This document shows, in pieces, positions 6,199 to 6,615 of a stretch of 6,615 bases of DNA. Source of the stretch: Bacteroidota bacterium (GTDB lineage Bacteria > Bacteroidota > Bacteroidia > Chitinophagales > Chitinophagaceae); contig JAKPBL010000054.1 of the NCBI GenBank assembly GCA_029778965.1, forward strand, positions 1-6,615, in the 5' to 3' direction. Within the stretch, counting starts at the first letter, position 1. Each line of letters begins with the position of its first letter. The notes under the pieces are model-generated. The model was not told the origin of the DNA. It was given only the letters and a program-made list of their open reading frames with translations, and did not search any database. The position numbers were made by a program, and so were the translations under genes.

Positions 6199-6615
6199 TT
6201 ATGCCTGGCTGAAGCGGCTTACAGCGTATTCGACACCCCGAAGCTCTGCAAGCCCCTTCAGCCGGCCGATGGCCGAATAGCCGGGAAAGGTTTCCTTGCC
6301 GAGATCGTCCAGCATCTGGTGACCGTGATCGGGCCGCATGGGAATCGATACCTGCCGGCGCTGCATGATCTCCCATACAGCCGCTACTATGGCGTACATA
6401 TCGGCATCGCCGGCCAGGTGGTCGGCTTCATAGAAATTCCCGTTCGCCTCCATTTTCGTATTGCGCAGGTGTAAGAAATGTATCCTGCCGGCATGCGCCC
6501 GCAGCATGTCTGTCAGCCGGTTGTCTTTCCTGGCGCCATAAGAACCGGTACAAAAGCACAGACCGTTGGCTGGATCGGGAACGGCGCTCACCAGGTCGTC
6601 GATATCGGCGGCGGT
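6199..6615 (-). CDS. uxuA: Mannonate dehydratase, C-terminal part (cut by window edge)
   Basis: The visible 138 residues are the C-terminal third of UxuA, about 394 aa in E. coli; the start lies beyond the right edge. The enzyme dehydrates D-mannonate to 2-keto-3-deoxy-D-gluconate in cytoplasmic hexuronate breakdown. Counting from the edge, recognisable blocks are CTGSYGARKDNRL (22-34), RIHFLHLRNTK (44-54), SIPMRPDHGHQMLDDL (90-105) and FPGYSAIGRLKGLAELRGVE (110-129). In the TIM-barrel family, the cysteine of CTGS, the histidine of HLRN (H49) and the aspartate of PDH (D96) are metal ligands, while the following H97 and the tyrosine of PGY (Y113) are catalytic; all are present. A GTG at 6591 is internal and is not the true start, since the frame continues to the edge without a stop. 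The gene converges on the M28 peptidase with 3 bp between stop codons. It is probably part of a hexuronate operon lying to the right. Confidence 0.95.
   Translation of the reverse strand, partial: TAADIDDLVSAVPDPANGLCFCTGSYGARKDNRLTDMLRAHAGRIHFLHLRNTKMEANGNFYEADHLAGDADMYAIVAAVWEIMQRRQVSIPMRPDHGHQMLDDLGKETFPGYSAIGRLKGLAELRGVEYAVSRFSQA

Overview
The window looks like a chromosomal piece of a Bacteroidota bacterium, most plausibly from the Chitinophagaceae or a related group. The grounds are a GH92/GH125 alpha-mannosidase pair, a fatty acid 2-hydroxylase of the kind that suits a sphingolipid maker, no clear Shine-Dalgarno sequences ahead of any start, and promoter-like motifs close to the Bacteroidota consensus (TTG about 21 bp ahead of TAnnTTTG). 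This placement is an inference from gene content, not from a phylogenetic marker.

Layout. Positions 1-167 are an AT-rich leader without a convincing gene. Positions 168-791 (+) encode a small four-histidine-cluster membrane hydroxylase resembling the catalytic part of Scs7/FA2H. It converges, 17 bp apart, on a leftward two-gene unit: an upstream Tat-exported GH125 exo-alpha-1,6-mannosidase (3144-4571, -) and, 37 bp downstream of it, a Sec-exported GH92 alpha-1,2-mannosidase (809-3106, -). A 157-bp divergent intergenic region (4572-4728) separates GH125 from a rightward, secreted M28 metallopeptidase with an inserted PA-like segment (4729-6195, +). The peptidase ends 3 bp from the stop codon of a convergent leftward gene, the C-terminal part of mannonate dehydratase UxuA (6199-6615, -, cut by the window edge).

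How the genes fit together. GH125 and GH92 form a coherent function: GH92 would strip alpha-1,2-linked mannose and GH125 alpha-1,6-linked mannose from high-mannose N-glycans or fungal alpha-mannan, releasing mannose in the periplasm. The divergent secreted peptidase could act on the peptide part of glycoproteins or glycopeptides, and the divergent spacer holds two matching 17-bp inverted repeats lying on the two predicted promoters, which hints at joint control. This is an inference. UxuA serves hexuronate catabolism and belongs to a separate leftward transcript. The lipid hydroxylase appears unrelated. No SusC/SusD pair, regulator, mobile element, RNA gene or CRISPR array is visible, and I see no strong evidence for a wholly new system here.
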